Counted from the stretch's first letter, positions 1 to 8,123 are shown. The stretch is 41,081 bases of DNA from an uncultured Hyphomicrobiales bacterium (GCA_903951595.1 CAJBCQ010000029.1:1-41081); one strand, 5' to 3'. Program-made: numbers and translations. The notes: generated by a model not told the origin, from the sequence alone.

Positions 1-1
1 C

Positions 2-940
2 TCGATTTCGGTACAGCGCATTGCACACCGCAATCAGAGGCCTATTAATTTCCGATCTGTGCAGGGTGCGATTAACGCAGATGGTGTGGGCAGTGTGTTC
101 GCCGGGCTTTTGGGCACGGTGCCGAACACCGTGTACTCGACCTCTATCGCCGTGGGCGAAATCACTGGCGTCGCCGCGCGCCGCGTGGGCGCATGGGGAG
201 GACTATTTCTGATCGCCCTTGCCTTCTCGCCGAAGATTGCCGCCATGGTGGCCACCATACCTAGCCAGGTCGCAGGGGCTTACATTCTGATCCTGGTTGT
301 CCTGATTTTTGGGCATGGTGTGCGGTTGGTAACAGAAGACGGAATGGGTTTCGACATGGGGCTTGCTGTCTGCCTCAGCTTCTGGATCGGTTTTGGTGCG
401 CAGTCAGGCGGCCTGATGAACACGCTTCTGCCCACATGGCTGCAGACCGTGTTCTCCAACGGGACCACTATAGGGGGGGTGACGGCCATCGCGTTGATGA
501 CGATTATCAACTGGCGAAAGGGCGGCGGTGACCGGGTTACTGTGCCACTCGATCCGCGCTCGCTTGTTTCACTGCGCGACATGGTAAAAAAGTTTTCATC
601 CAAGATTGGCTGGGACGAATTGGCTGAGAACCGGCTCATGTTGGCGGTGGAGGAAGCCTTGCTCGTTCTGTGCGAGGAGCATGATGGCAAGCAAGCTGGC
701 AAGGCCGGCAAGTTGATCGTCAAGTTGTCGGACATCAAGGGTGAGGTGGAGGTCGAGATGGTGACCGGCCCCAACGAGCGCAACGCTGAGGAACTTCTCA
801 GCGCACTGCCAGCGGCAATTCCTGCCGATGACGAGAAAAGCCTATCGCTGCGCTTGCTGCGCAAGACGGTGAAGGAACTCAAGCACCTTCAATACCGTCA
901 GGGCGATTATCTTTTGATGCGGCTCGACAGCACCGGTTGA
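2..940 (+). CDS. NCS2-type nucleobase permease fused to a C-terminal RsbW-like HATPase domain (5' partial)
   Basis: The frame is open to the first bases of the window, so the N-terminal half of the permease lies outside it; the ATG/GTG offered by the ORF track at 59 is internal. The visible first ~160 residues match the second half of NCS2 (xanthine/uracil) permeases: a VQGAINADG loop, then GTVPNTVYSTS, followed by hydrophobic helices. From about residue 180 the protein turns soluble and resembles a GHKL/RsbW-type ATPase (helix with AVEEALLVLCEEHDG where the N-box is expected, C-terminal strand DYLLMRLD). The usual N-box Asn and the Asp of the G1 box are not evident, so ATP binding is uncertain. 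It converges on the STAS gene at 967 with a 26-bp gap. A paralogous fusion is encoded at 11895-13598. Transporter family assignment is firm; the HATPase assignment is by pattern and analogy with the paralogue. Confidence 0.8.
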   Translation, partial: SISVQRIAHRNQRPINFRSVQGAINADGVGSVFAGLLGTVPNTVYSTSIAVGEITGVAARRVGAWGGLFLIALAFSPKIAAMVATIPSQVAGAYILILVVLIFGHGVRLVTEDGMGFDMGLAVCLSFWIGFGAQSGGLMNTLLPTWLQTVFSNGTTIGGVTAIALMTIINWRKGGGDRVTVPLDPRSLVSLRDMVKKFSSKIGWDELAENRLMLAVEEALLVLCEEHDGKQAGKAGKLIVKLSDIKGEVEVEMVTGPNERNAEELLSALPAAIPADDEKSLSLRLLRKTVKELKHLQYRQGDYLLMRLDSTG

Positions 941-966
941 GCCAGCTGCGTTGGTGACGGAAGAAC

Positions 967-1305
967 TCAGCTGATCGTAAGTTCCACGCCCTTGTGCAGT
1001 TTCTGCAAATTGGGGAGTGACTTAGCTTGCCAAGGAATCTGGGTTGAACCCAGCACTTTCATACCAATTTCCGGTAACTTTCGAAGTTCGATCGTAAATT
1101 TTGCCAGCAGATTTATTCCGGAGCTATTCAGGAATTCGAGTTGCGTCAGGTCGAGCACAACAGTCTGCGGCTTTTCCGCCAGCACGGTTTGCATCATGTC
1201 CAGAATTGGCTGGTATGCATCCGTGCCTGAGAGACGAAGGGTTCCCTCATAGTGGATGATGGCACCTTCGGTCCATACATTGTATTCGGCGGTCTTGATT
1301 TCCAT
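967..1305 (-). CDS. STAS-domain anti-sigma factor antagonist, slr1659-like
   Basis: A 112-residue single STAS domain. It opens with an EIKTAEYNVW strand, then a GTLRLSG segment, and carries the phosphorylation-site motif LEFLNSSGINLL near residue 62, where the second Ser is the expected phospho-acceptor. These features fit the group named after Synechocystis slr1659, which usually travels with an slr1658-like ATPase, as here. It is the last gene of a five-gene minus-strand operon, 20 bp after the HATPase gene. Expected role: its phosphorylation by a partner HATPase and dephosphorylation by the PP2C of the same operon switches which protein it binds. The actual target is unknown. ATG start at 1305 with AAGG about 10 nt upstream. 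Confidence 0.85.
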   Translation of the reverse strand: MEIKTAEYNVWTEGAIIHYEGTLRLSGTDAYQPILDMMQTVLAEKPQTVVLDLTQLEFLNSSGINLLAKFTIELRKLPEIGMKVLGSTQIPWQAKSLPNLQKLHKGVELTIS

Positions 1306-1325
1306 GTGTTTCTAACCTTCAGTAT

Positions 1326-1874
1326 TCAGTTAAGCGTGAGTGATGCATAGGTGCTGATGATGACTTCGCCATCCCGGGGCGCGTCGTGGAATGTCCATCC
1401 GAGCCGGGCACCGTAGTCATTCAAAAGAGTAAGGATGCCGAGGCCAGAGGCCGAGGAACTTTCATCCGCCGCATTGGCCTCGATGCGCTCAATCATCAGC
1501 TCACCGGGATCGCGCGTGGTCACCTCGGCCAGCAGTGAATGGAAACCAGACGCGACTTGAGTGCTAGTGCTATTCTTGACGAGCAGCTCAAAATTTCCAT
1601 CCTCAAGCGAGCAATGCAGCTCGATGTCTCCGGGGCTCCTGAACTTGACGGCGTTCTCAAGAAGCTCGTTCACCAGATAGATGATGGAGTGGCGGGCCTC
1701 GCTGTAATCCTGACCAGACTTTGCATGCTGCGTAGCGAATATATCGCCGAGGAACTCACAAGTGGCACTGGCATGATGCCAGCCTAGTGCGAGAGGCCCT
1801 TCCGACAGTACAATCGACATGCCAAAGGCATTGGTGCCGTTGTTAGCCTGTGTTTCTCCAAATAATACGCTCAT
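1326..1874 (-). CDS. RsbW-like HATPase, slr1658-like partner-switch kinase
   Basis: A 182-residue GHKL-type ATPase. The N-box is well preserved (YLVNELLENAVKF near residues 67-79) and a glycine turn SGLGILTLL lies near residue 143, consistent with a Ser kinase or ATP-dependent binding protein acting on the STAS protein encoded next to it. The G1 region (LVKNSTST) lacks the classical DxGxG form, as is common in this subgroup. Start ATG at 1874 has an AGGTGA ribosome site that lies inside the end of the upstream phosphatase gene, 4 bp away, indicating translational coupling. The pairing kinase/STAS/PP2C resembles the SiaB/SiaC/SiaA layout known from Pseudomonas, but no diguanylate cyclase is encoded here. 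Confidence 0.8.
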   Translation of the reverse strand: MSVLFGETQANNGTNAFGMSIVLSEGPLALGWHHASATCEFLGDIFATQHAKSGQDYSEARHSIIYLVNELLENAVKFRSPGDIELHCSLEDGNFELLVKNSTSTQVASGFHSLLAEVTTRDPGELMIERIEANAADESSSASGLGILTLLNDYGARLGWTFHDAPRDGEVIISTYASLTLN

Positions 1875-1878
1875 GATG

Positions 1879-4248
1879 TCACCTGTGTTTCACCACGACG
1901 AGCGTTATATCGTCGTGAACCTTCTGGGTTCCGATATGTGTCTTAAGGTCTGAAATAATGGCCGTCACTGCATCGGATGCAGAACCGGCATGCACTCTGG
2001 CCGCCGACTCAATGAGCTGCTCGATGCTATAGAGCTGACCTGCCTCGCTTTCAGCTTCCGTAATCCCGTCTGTGAACAGCACCAGCATGTCACCAGCGCC
2101 AAACTCAACGCTGATGCTCGACACATAGTCGCCGATGTTTTCTTCCAAGCCAATCGGGAAGCCAAGGTCCATCGTATCAATGCGTGAAACTGAGCCGTCA
2201 TGGCGGATGAGGATGACTTCCTCATGCTGGCCCGAAACCGTGACCTTACCACCTTCGTAATCAATGAAAGCGAGTGAAAGATGCTTGCCGGATTTGGTCC
2301 GTTCGACGTTTTTGTAGATAGTTCGGTTCAGCACTTCGAGGAATCCAGCTGGATCATCGACCCCACGCTCATGGAGTGCGCGTGCAACCGACTGCACCAT
2401 CAACATCAACACGCCGCTTTCAATGCCGTGGCCGGTGACATCGCCGATGCCGATCTTGGCCCCATTGCGTGTGTGCAGAACGTCATAGTAATCGCCACCC
2501 ACCTCATCGGCCGGTTCCACATGGCTGGCGATCTGGAGATCTAGAATGCCTTCAAGCTCCGATGCTGCCGGCAGCACCATCATCTGAATGCGCCGTGCCA
2601 CGTCGAGTTCGGCACCCATGCGAAGGTTCTCATCTTTGAGCTTTTCGTAGAGCCGTTGAATTTCCTGCGTCGCGGAGCCTAGTTCGCGAGTACGGTCCGT
2701 CACGCGCTGTTCAAGCGTTTCGGTGTATTCACGGATCTCGCGCGCCATGGAGTTAAACGCAGCACCCACAAGCGCGACCTCGTCGCGTCCCTTGACTGGA
2801 ATCTGTATATTGTAGTCCGAGCGCGAGAGCCGACCTGCTGCATCAGCAAGCGTGACGAGACCGGCGGTGAAGCGCCTTGATACGGCAACAGACACCGCAA
2901 GAACCAGCACAAGGAATGCCAGCACGGAAGCGAAAATGCCTTTAATGATGCGTTGGGTGGCATTGTCGATCTGGCCCTGCGCGGCATAGAGCGAGGCGTA
3001 GATTTCACGTTCAGGAACCACAAAGCCCAACACCAAGCGCTGGGCCGCGATGCCAGCGTTAGGCTGCCAAAAGTTCATCGGCTCCAGCGGGTGAAGGGCT
3101 ATCATGAGGCCTTCAGGTTTACCGTTCTTCTCCACAGTCACATGCGTGATGCTGGTGGCACCGGGCGCTGGAATTTTGAGGCCTGCGATATCAGAGAAGC
3201 GGCTTTTGGTGAGCGAACGCTCAAGCCCCGTCACGCCTGTACCTGTGGCATTTTCTGGCTTGATACCGAGTAGCTCCTCGCCCATTTCGTTCACGGTCAG
3301 CACATTACCATCCTGCAGAGACAGGAAAGCAAAGCCGGTTTCAGCAATTTTCACGTCTTGCACGAGGCCTGTCAATTGCTCCAGCGTGATATCAACACCC
3401 ACCATGCCAGCGACATCATCGCGACCCTTGTTATAGAGCGGATGGAAGTAGCTGATGATAAGCTTGCCGGTGGTGGCATCAACATAGGGCGCTAAGACTG
3501 TGATGTCGGTTTCAACTGGGCGTGCAGCAGGGTTCTTGGCCCATTGTTGCCAAGCCTCGTAAACGCCTGGAAAGAAGAAGTCCCACCAGTTCTGATCATT
3601 GTGGCCGCCATAAAGCTTGTCAAAAGTCTGCGCCTGTTCCGAATAGGGAATCGTACGCATGAAGGGACGTTCCTTTGGGCCGACATAGTACATCTGCAGC
3701 TTGTTCTGGCCCGAGCGCATGAGGGGCGGCACCACAAGTTCGAATATGTCGGAGTTGCGCACAGCATCTTGAACATCAGGGCGCATACGCCCAGGCCCAT
3801 CGAGCAAATAGCCCCAGACGCTAATGACGGAGGTCTCGCCGGGCTTATTCTGGAGCCAATTTTTGTCGCTGTTAAACTCCATCTGATCTTTGAAGCCTGG
3901 ATAATTTTCCAGTGTCTTGCCGATACTTGCGTCCAATTCTGGTTGGTCAATGAGGCTTTGACCAAACTGCGCGAGCGCATTCACCTGATCAAAGGTGCGC
4001 GCGAACATGAGGTCGGCGCGTTGGGCCGTCATGTCGATGTAGCGGGTCAAATATTGTTCGGTGGCCCTGGATAGACCGCTCTCGATTTCGGCAGAAGCAT
4101 CGCGTGATAAGCGCTGCACATTCCACAGCGCAATACCGCCACCCAGCAAGAGCGACAGCAGCACAGCCCCGCACATAATTGCGATGAACTTAGCGCGGAA
4201 GCTCGACAGAAAACCTGCCTTCATGGAAATCTCAGACGTGTTGCTCAT
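1879..4248 (-). CDS. Membrane-bound SpoIIE/PP2C serine phosphatase with dCache-type sensor and HAMP (RsbU/SiaA-like)
   Basis: A 789-residue sensor phosphatase. TM1 is at about residues 18-40, followed by a ~390-residue periplasmic region of dCache type, TM2 at about 434-457, a HAMP region to about 510 (GRDEVALVGAAFNSMA), a coiled coil (LEQRVTDRTREL...RLYEKLKDENLR) and a PP2C domain from about 570. Metal-binding motifs of the catalytic domain are intact: GGDYYD, GDVTGHGIESG and FTDGITEAE. It should sense an extracytoplasmic ligand and dephosphorylate a STAS phosphoprotein, most simply the slr1659-like protein at 967. It overlaps the upstream methyltransferase gene by ATGA and is 4 bp from the kinase gene, so kinase, phosphatase and substrate are co-transcribed. 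The ligand is unknown; the neighbouring permease fusions suggest nucleobases or anions, but this is only inference. Confidence 0.88.
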   Translation of the reverse strand: MSNTSEISMKAGFLSSFRAKFIAIMCGAVLLSLLLGGGIALWNVQRLSRDASAEIESGLSRATEQYLTRYIDMTAQRADLMFARTFDQVNALAQFGQSLIDQPELDASIGKTLENYPGFKDQMEFNSDKNWLQNKPGETSVISVWGYLLDGPGRMRPDVQDAVRNSDIFELVVPPLMRSGQNKLQMYYVGPKERPFMRTIPYSEQAQTFDKLYGGHNDQNWWDFFFPGVYEAWQQWAKNPAARPVETDITVLAPYVDATTGKLIISYFHPLYNKGRDDVAGMVGVDITLEQLTGLVQDVKIAETGFAFLSLQDGNVLTVNEMGEELLGIKPENATGTGVTGLERSLTKSRFSDIAGLKIPAPGATSITHVTVEKNGKPEGLMIALHPLEPMNFWQPNAGIAAQRLVLGFVVPEREIYASLYAAQGQIDNATQRIIKGIFASVLAFLVLVLAVSVAVSRRFTAGLVTLADAAGRLSRSDYNIQIPVKGRDEVALVGAAFNSMAREIREYTETLEQRVTDRTRELGSATQEIQRLYEKLKDENLRMGAELDVARRIQMMVLPAASELEGILDLQIASHVEPADEVGGDYYDVLHTRNGAKIGIGDVTGHGIESGVLMLMVQSVARALHERGVDDPAGFLEVLNRTIYKNVERTKSGKHLSLAFIDYEGGKVTVSGQHEEVILIRHDGSVSRIDTMDLGFPIGLEENIGDYVSSISVEFGAGDMLVLFTDGITEAESEAGQLYSIEQLIESAARVHAGSASDAVTAIISDLKTHIGTQKVHDDITLVVVKHR

Positions 4249-5420
4249 ATGGGCTTCCGTGCTGATGCTGCCCAGATTGGCCAGCCGGCATATCCCTTGG
4301 GATGAAGCGCGGCGTAGATGTGGTCTTGGAAGCCTTGTCGGAACTGCGCGATGGATTCCTCGCTATCGCCGCGATCCGTGGCCATTTGCCCCGCAAAGAC
4401 ATTCTCCCAGGCCTGAATCATGTCGGCGAACTCCTGCGGATCACCATCGAGATTGGTGACCATGAAGCTGTCGACCTTGATGTCCTGAAAGCCGGCGTCT
4501 TTGAGGTAACGATAACTTTTCGGCCCCAACTCCACGTCCATCTTGAAATCCGCGAAGAGCTTTGCGACCTCGGTGTAAGTGCGCTGGATACTTTCGCTGC
4601 GCGGCTCGCCTAAGCAATGCGAATTCTTTTCGTTCGTTATGTAGACGCGCCCACCCGGCTTGCAGATGCGGAACAGTTCTTTCAATATCATCTCTGGCTT
4701 ATCAAAAATTTGCAGAGAATGACGGCAGGTGACGAAGTCAAAGCTGTTGTCCTCGATCACCATTTCGGAGGCATCCCCATAGACATATTCAATGTCTGTG
4801 ACGCCAAATTCCGCTGCTACCTTGCGCGCATAGTCGAGGCTGGCGCGCGAATGATCGAGAGCGAGGATGCTGGACGGGTTGAATTCCTTCTTCACCAGCA
4901 CGGCGAAATCGCCGATGCCGCAGCAGATGTCGGCCATCTTCATGCCCGAATCCAGTCCGTGACGCTTCAACAGATTGCGCTCGTGCCGCCAAGTGAGGCG
5001 CGTCTGGTTACGCAAGATAGGAATGAAGCCACCATCCTCGACGAAGGCTTGGCCCGGATAGAAGTCCTTGTCGTATTCTGACACGGTGATGTTTGCCGAG
5101 TGCGGAGTCAACGACTGGAACTTGCGCGTCGACCATCCCATGACGCTAGAAGTAATGATCTCAATTTTGAGTTCTTTTCGCCGCTGGCAAATGTCAATGA
5201 TGAGGCTGGCAATATTGCGGAAGGCAACGTTATTCAGACGCGCAAGCCGCTTTACGTTTAGATAAAGGGTGCCCTGCACTTTCTCGATAGCGGAATTCAG
5301 GGAGCGTGCAAGGAGTGCTATTTCCGCATCACTGCGCGGGCGCAGTTTGCCCGCGATAATGAATTCCTGATTGTTCTCGTTAAACGCCACCTCAAAGGTG
5401 GACTTACCGGCCTGCCGCAT
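4245..5420 (-). CDS. STAS-like domain fused to a class I SAM-dependent methyltransferase
   Basis: A 391-residue two-domain protein. Residues ~1-115 look like a divergent STAS domain: beta strands FIIAGKL and GTLYLNVKRL, then ARLNNVAFRNIASLIIDICQ where STAS proteins have their phosphosite loop. By eye the phospho-acceptor Ser-Gly is replaced (NNVAF instead of NSSGI). Residues ~130-390 are a class I methyltransferase: glycine-rich motif I ADICCGIGDFA near 165, acidic LALDHS after strand 2, GDASEM, and the motif IV/post segments DFVTCRHSLQIF and ELFRICKPGGRVYI. The substrate is not predictable. The gene overlaps both neighbours (TGATG with the HATPase-like gene upstream, ATGA with the PP2C gene downstream), so it is an integral member of the partner-switch operon and a candidate effector. 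Confidence 0.82.
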   Translation of the reverse strand: MRQAGKSTFEVAFNENNQEFIIAGKLRPRSDAEIALLARSLNSAIEKVQGTLYLNVKRLARLNNVAFRNIASLIIDICQRRKELKIEIITSSVMGWSTRKFQSLTPHSANITVSEYDKDFYPGQAFVEDGGFIPILRNQTRLTWRHERNLLKRHGLDSGMKMADICCGIGDFAVLVKKEFNPSSILALDHSRASLDYARKVAAEFGVTDIEYVYGDASEMVIEDNSFDFVTCRHSLQIFDKPEMILKELFRICKPGGRVYITNEKNSHCLGEPRSESIQRTYTEVAKLFADFKMDVELGPKSYRYLKDAGFQDIKVDSFMVTNLDGDPQEFADMIQAWENVFAGQMATDRGDSEESIAQFRQGFQDHIYAALHPKGYAGWPIWAASARKPI

Positions 5421-5905
5421 CAGACTGAACCCTCAATCATCATCTCAGCCGAGAGTGTCAATCGCTCACCGGCGGGCGTGATGCTGATCTTTGCCTGGTA
5501 ATCGACCGCCAATTCGAGCAGACCCAGCCGAGGATCCTGTTCACCGGCGGAAAAAAGTGCCGAACGATAAACCTCCGCCACGTCGTCACGCTTCAGCAGG
5601 CTTGTGGCATCGGTATAGAACTGAAGTGTCGGATCATCACAAGGCAGCGTGAGTTCGATGACATCTTGTGGTCCAGAACGCCGGACGCGGATGCTGAACT
5701 TCCCTGCAGGGCCATGGTTGCAAAACACGGTTTCCAGCAGTTCGTTAACCGCAGAACTCAGCAAATTGGCATACAGAAGCGAGTCAGCGCGGTTATTGCT
5801 GGCCATTGTAGCGAAATAGGATGAAATGCGGTCACAATGCAGCCATTCGGACGAAAAGTCCGCGACGTCCATGGAAACCTCAAGAAGCTGATCTGTTCCG
5901 CTCAT
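5420..5905 (-). CDS. HATPase-like partner-switch protein with degenerate N-box, first gene of the operon
   Basis: I start this at the ATG at 5905 (161 residues, MSGTDQLLEV), preceded by AGGGCGAAAC; the track's longer form begins at a TTG at 5953 and adds residues without domain character. The protein resembles slr1658-like HATPases: LLSSAVNELLETVF sits where the N-box belongs, but the metal-binding Asn position is Thr, and no clear G1 or G2 glycine motifs are visible (DDPTLQF, DPRLGLLELA). It may therefore bind partners without kinase activity. It leads the five-gene operon and overlaps the STAS-methyltransferase gene by one base. Its likely partner is the STAS-like domain of that fusion. Function beyond this is unknown. 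Confidence 0.65.
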   Translation of the reverse strand: MSGTDQLLEVSMDVADFSSEWLHCDRISSYFATMASNNRADSLLYANLLSSAVNELLETVFCNHGPAGKFSIRVRRSGPQDVIELTLPCDDPTLQFYTDATSLLKRDDVAEVYRSALFSAGEQDPRLGLLELAVDYQAKISITPAGERLTLSAEMMIEGSV

Positions 5906-6018
5906 GTTTCGCCCTAACGTCTTTCCTCGCGAACAGTGAAACCCGCTGCTCAATGTAAGCGTGTAATTCGAGGCTTCATATATATCATTACTTATCAGAA
6001 CTTTGATAGCAAGAACTG

Positions 6019-6036
6019 TTTGTTTTATTAAACAAA
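6019..6036. promoter_or_regulatory. Perfect inverted repeat in the divergent intergenic region, candidate operator
   Basis: TTTGTTT-TATT-AAACAAA is an exact 7-bp-arm palindrome. It lies in the AT-rich ~195-bp gap between the partner-switch operon (minus strand) and the acetolactate decarboxylase gene (plus strand), about 65 bp upstream of the TTG start at 6101 and 113 bp upstream of 5905. Position and symmetry suit a dimeric regulator controlling both directions. AT-rich palindromes can arise by chance, so this is tentative. Confidence 0.4.
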
Positions 6037-6100
6037 TTTAGCTTATGGTTCTACCGTGGCTATTCATATTTCTCGGGCAACCGTAAACGACTAGGGCGAA

Positions 6101-6838
6101 TTGAGCATCAGAATGGACGTACCCGCAGCACGAAAGGCCCGCCCACCTGTGTTCATCTCTGCCCCACTGGCGGCCCTGGTTGAGGGGATCTACCGGGCGG
6201 ACACGCCTATTGGGATCATTCGCCAGAAGGGCAATCTTGGCATTGGAACCTTCAATGACCTTGACGGGGAAATGGTGCTCTTGGATGGGCAGGTCTATTG
6301 TCTGAGGCCACAGGGCGATGCCGAGATTATTCCCGATGATGTGAAAACACCTTTTGCACTCGCCACCCATTTTGAGGGCGATACGCAGGAAAGGTTCGAG
6401 GGTGCGGTTGCCGAGGACGCATTCGAGTCTTCCGTGCTCGACCTCATCCCTTCATCGAACTTAATGTATGCGATCCGCATCGATGGCCATTTCGATTATG
6501 TGCGCGCGCGGTCCGTGCCAAAGCAGAGCAACTACCTGCCGCTAGCTGAGATCGCCAAGCTGCAAACGGTTTTTGAATATAGAAATATCGCCGGAACCAT
6601 TGTGGGATTCTATACGCCGACATTTCTCAGCGGTGTGCACCTACCGGGCCTTCATCTCCACTTCATCACAGCAGACCGCACCAAGGGCGGGCATCTTCTT
6701 GCTGCCGCACCGAACGGCATTACCATCGGCATCCAGCACGCGCCTTCGGTAGAACTTGGCTTGCCCATGACACTTGATTTCCTGACCATGGAACGCACAA
6801 GAGACATGAAAGCCGACCTCGACAAGGTCGAGAGATGA
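6101..6838 (+). CDS. budA: Alpha-acetolactate decarboxylase
   Basis: A 245-residue protein that matches acetolactate decarboxylase, which converts 2-acetolactate to acetoin. Family hallmarks are present: the N-terminal GNLGIGTFNDLDGEMVLLDG segment, then GTIVGFYTPTFLSGV and the zinc-site region HLPGLHLHFI with a further GGH. Length is typical of the family. I keep the TTG at 6101 because AGGGCG precedes it with 5-nt spacing; the ATG at 6113 would have no suitable ribosome site. No acetolactate synthase or acetoin reductase is adjacent; instead the gene sits between signalling genes, divergent from the partner-switch operon and convergent with the GPP34 gene. Why it is here is unclear: it may be a regulatory target of the switch, or simply a neighbour. 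Confidence 0.85.
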   Translation: MSIRMDVPAARKARPPVFISAPLAALVEGIYRADTPIGIIRQKGNLGIGTFNDLDGEMVLLDGQVYCLRPQGDAEIIPDDVKTPFALATHFEGDTQERFEGAVAEDAFESSVLDLIPSSNLMYAIRIDGHFDYVRARSVPKQSNYLPLAEIAKLQTVFEYRNIAGTIVGFYTPTFLSGVHLPGLHLHFITADRTKGGHLLAAAPNGITIGIQHAPSVELGLPMTLDFLTMERTRDMKADLDKVER

Positions 6839-6845
6839 GCCGTTC

Positions 6846-7496
6846 TTACATATGTGCGTGAGCGGCAACTGCCATGGCACGCTCGAATAACTCGATGTAG
6901 TGGCTTACGTTCTGGCCGATAAGCTCCATCTTCGAGAATTTCGCAATCCTCTCGCGCGCGACCTTGAGTTCTGATGCCGGAACAATCTGACGGATGATGC
7001 CGCAGGTTTCGGCAAGCGACATGAGGCACACATCGCGCGGATCAGGAAGACCATCGCGCAGCAATACCTCAAGCAACCTCAGCTTCACTTCGCGAATTTC
7101 TTTGCCGTCAATGGCCGGATAACGGCGCGTTTTGAGGAACCACAGAAGGCGGCCCTCGGTCTCAACTAGAATCTTCTTGTCGCAGAGTCTTTGGAGCGAA
7201 TCGGCACGCACCTGATCTCCGAGCCCAATTAGCTGGCTGATGAGCTTCTCGGCATGGCTGTCGAAATCCGGGGCGCTAAGTTGGGCGAGCACCTGGTCAA
7301 GCGCAGCATTGCCTGTCGGGGTCTTGTCAACAACCCAAATGCGATTGAGGTCACTGTCAAGGCGGCCCTCAAGCCCCAGTTCCATAATCGCTGCGCCAAG
7401 AAAGCCGGCGCGCTGATACTCAAGAGGAATATCGACGAAGCCGCCATCTTCATCTTTCAGCGTCAGGAGCAGGAACTCTTCGCAAACCGTCAACAT
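6846..7496 (-). CDS. GOLPH3/VPS74 (GPP34) family protein
   Basis: Start taken at the ATG at 7496, preceded by GGGGGACGAGC; the track's 13 extra N-terminal residues precede the conserved opening LTVCEEFLLLTLKDEDGG. That opening, the following FLGAAIMELGLEGRL helix and the all-alpha remainder (216 residues) are typical of the GPP34 domain, whose eukaryotic members (GOLPH3/Vps74) bind phosphatidylinositol-4-phosphate on Golgi membranes. Bacterial members are mostly uncharacterised; a peripheral membrane role is an inference from the family. The gene is convergent with the acetolactate decarboxylase gene (7-bp gap) and divergent from the rsbW-like gene at 7672. Confidence 0.82.
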   Translation of the reverse strand: MLTVCEEFLLLTLKDEDGGFVDIPLEYQRAGFLGAAIMELGLEGRLDSDLNRIWVVDKTPTGNAALDQVLAQLSAPDFDSHAEKLISQLIGLGDQVRADSLQRLCDKKILVETEGRLLWFLKTRRYPAIDGKEIREVKLRLLEVLLRDGLPDPRDVCLMSLAETCGIIRQIVPASELKVARERIAKFSKMELIGQNVSHYIELFERAMAVAAHAHM

Positions 7497-7671
7497 GCTC
7501 GTCCCCCAAAATTTTGCGCTCAGTCTTGATCTCAAGATACCCTTTATAACAAGTCTTTGTGATTAGCAGTACCAAAATTCGCTAAAATTGACTTTGCAAC
7601 CAAATTCTATGATCTTGACCATCTGGGTGGAGTTGCGTAACCTCAGCTTGTTTTCGGCCAAGGAGTGCGGT

Positions 7672-8094
7672 TTGGAAAGCCGTCTTGATATGTCGCTGGT
7701 GAACGACCTCCAAGAAGTAGGTCGCGTTATCGACAGTCTGGAGGAGTTCGGCGTGCGTAACGGAATCCCGCAACAGCAGGTCCTCCGTTTCGCGGTCGCG
7801 CTGGACGAGCTTATCACAAACATCATCTCGCATGGATTTTCGGGCTCAAGCGGTGGCAACATAAGGCTCATTGTCGAACAGCGGGACGGCGTGCTGAGTG
7901 CTGAACTGGTGGATGATGGTCCGCCCTTCGATCCTTTCGCGGCGGAGGTAGAGGCACCCACTGGCGATATCGAGCACCGCAGGATTGGCGGCTTGGGGAT
8001 TGCTTTGGTCAGGAACGCGATGGACCACATCGGGTATAAACGTGATGGCGGGTTCAACTTTGTGAATTTAGAAATGAAACTGAAGACGGCCTAG
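7672..8094 (+). CDS. RsbW-like anti-sigma factor / serine-protein kinase (HATPase)
   Basis: A canonical GHKL Ser kinase with all boxes intact: N-box VALDELITNIISHGF, G1 ELVDDGPPFDP and G2 GGLGIALVRNA. I choose the TTG at 7672 because a perfect AAGGAG lies 6 nt upstream and the predicted protein (140 residues, opening ESRLDMSLVNDLQEV) then begins exactly where RsbW domains begin. The ORF track start at 7588 and the ATG at 7609 have no ribosome site and add non-domain residues. It is followed by an RsbV-like STAS gene and a PP2C gene in the same direction, forming a complete partner-switch trio. No sigma factor is encoded nearby, so its target must be elsewhere or be one of the local proteins. 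Confidence 0.9.
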   Translation: MESRLDMSLVNDLQEVGRVIDSLEEFGVRNGIPQQQVLRFAVALDELITNIISHGFSGSSGGNIRLIVEQRDGVLSAELVDDGPPFDPFAAEVEAPTGDIEHRRIGGLGIALVRNAMDHIGYKRDGGFNFVNLEMKLKTA

Positions 8095-8123
8095 CGGGCC
8101 GCGAGAATTGGGAGAATAAGAAC

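Noticed and set aside
967-5905. Idea that the methyltransferase/phosphatase cluster is an anti-phage system
   Set aside because: No nuclease, helicase, toxin or restriction component is present, and every member fits partner-switch signalling instead.
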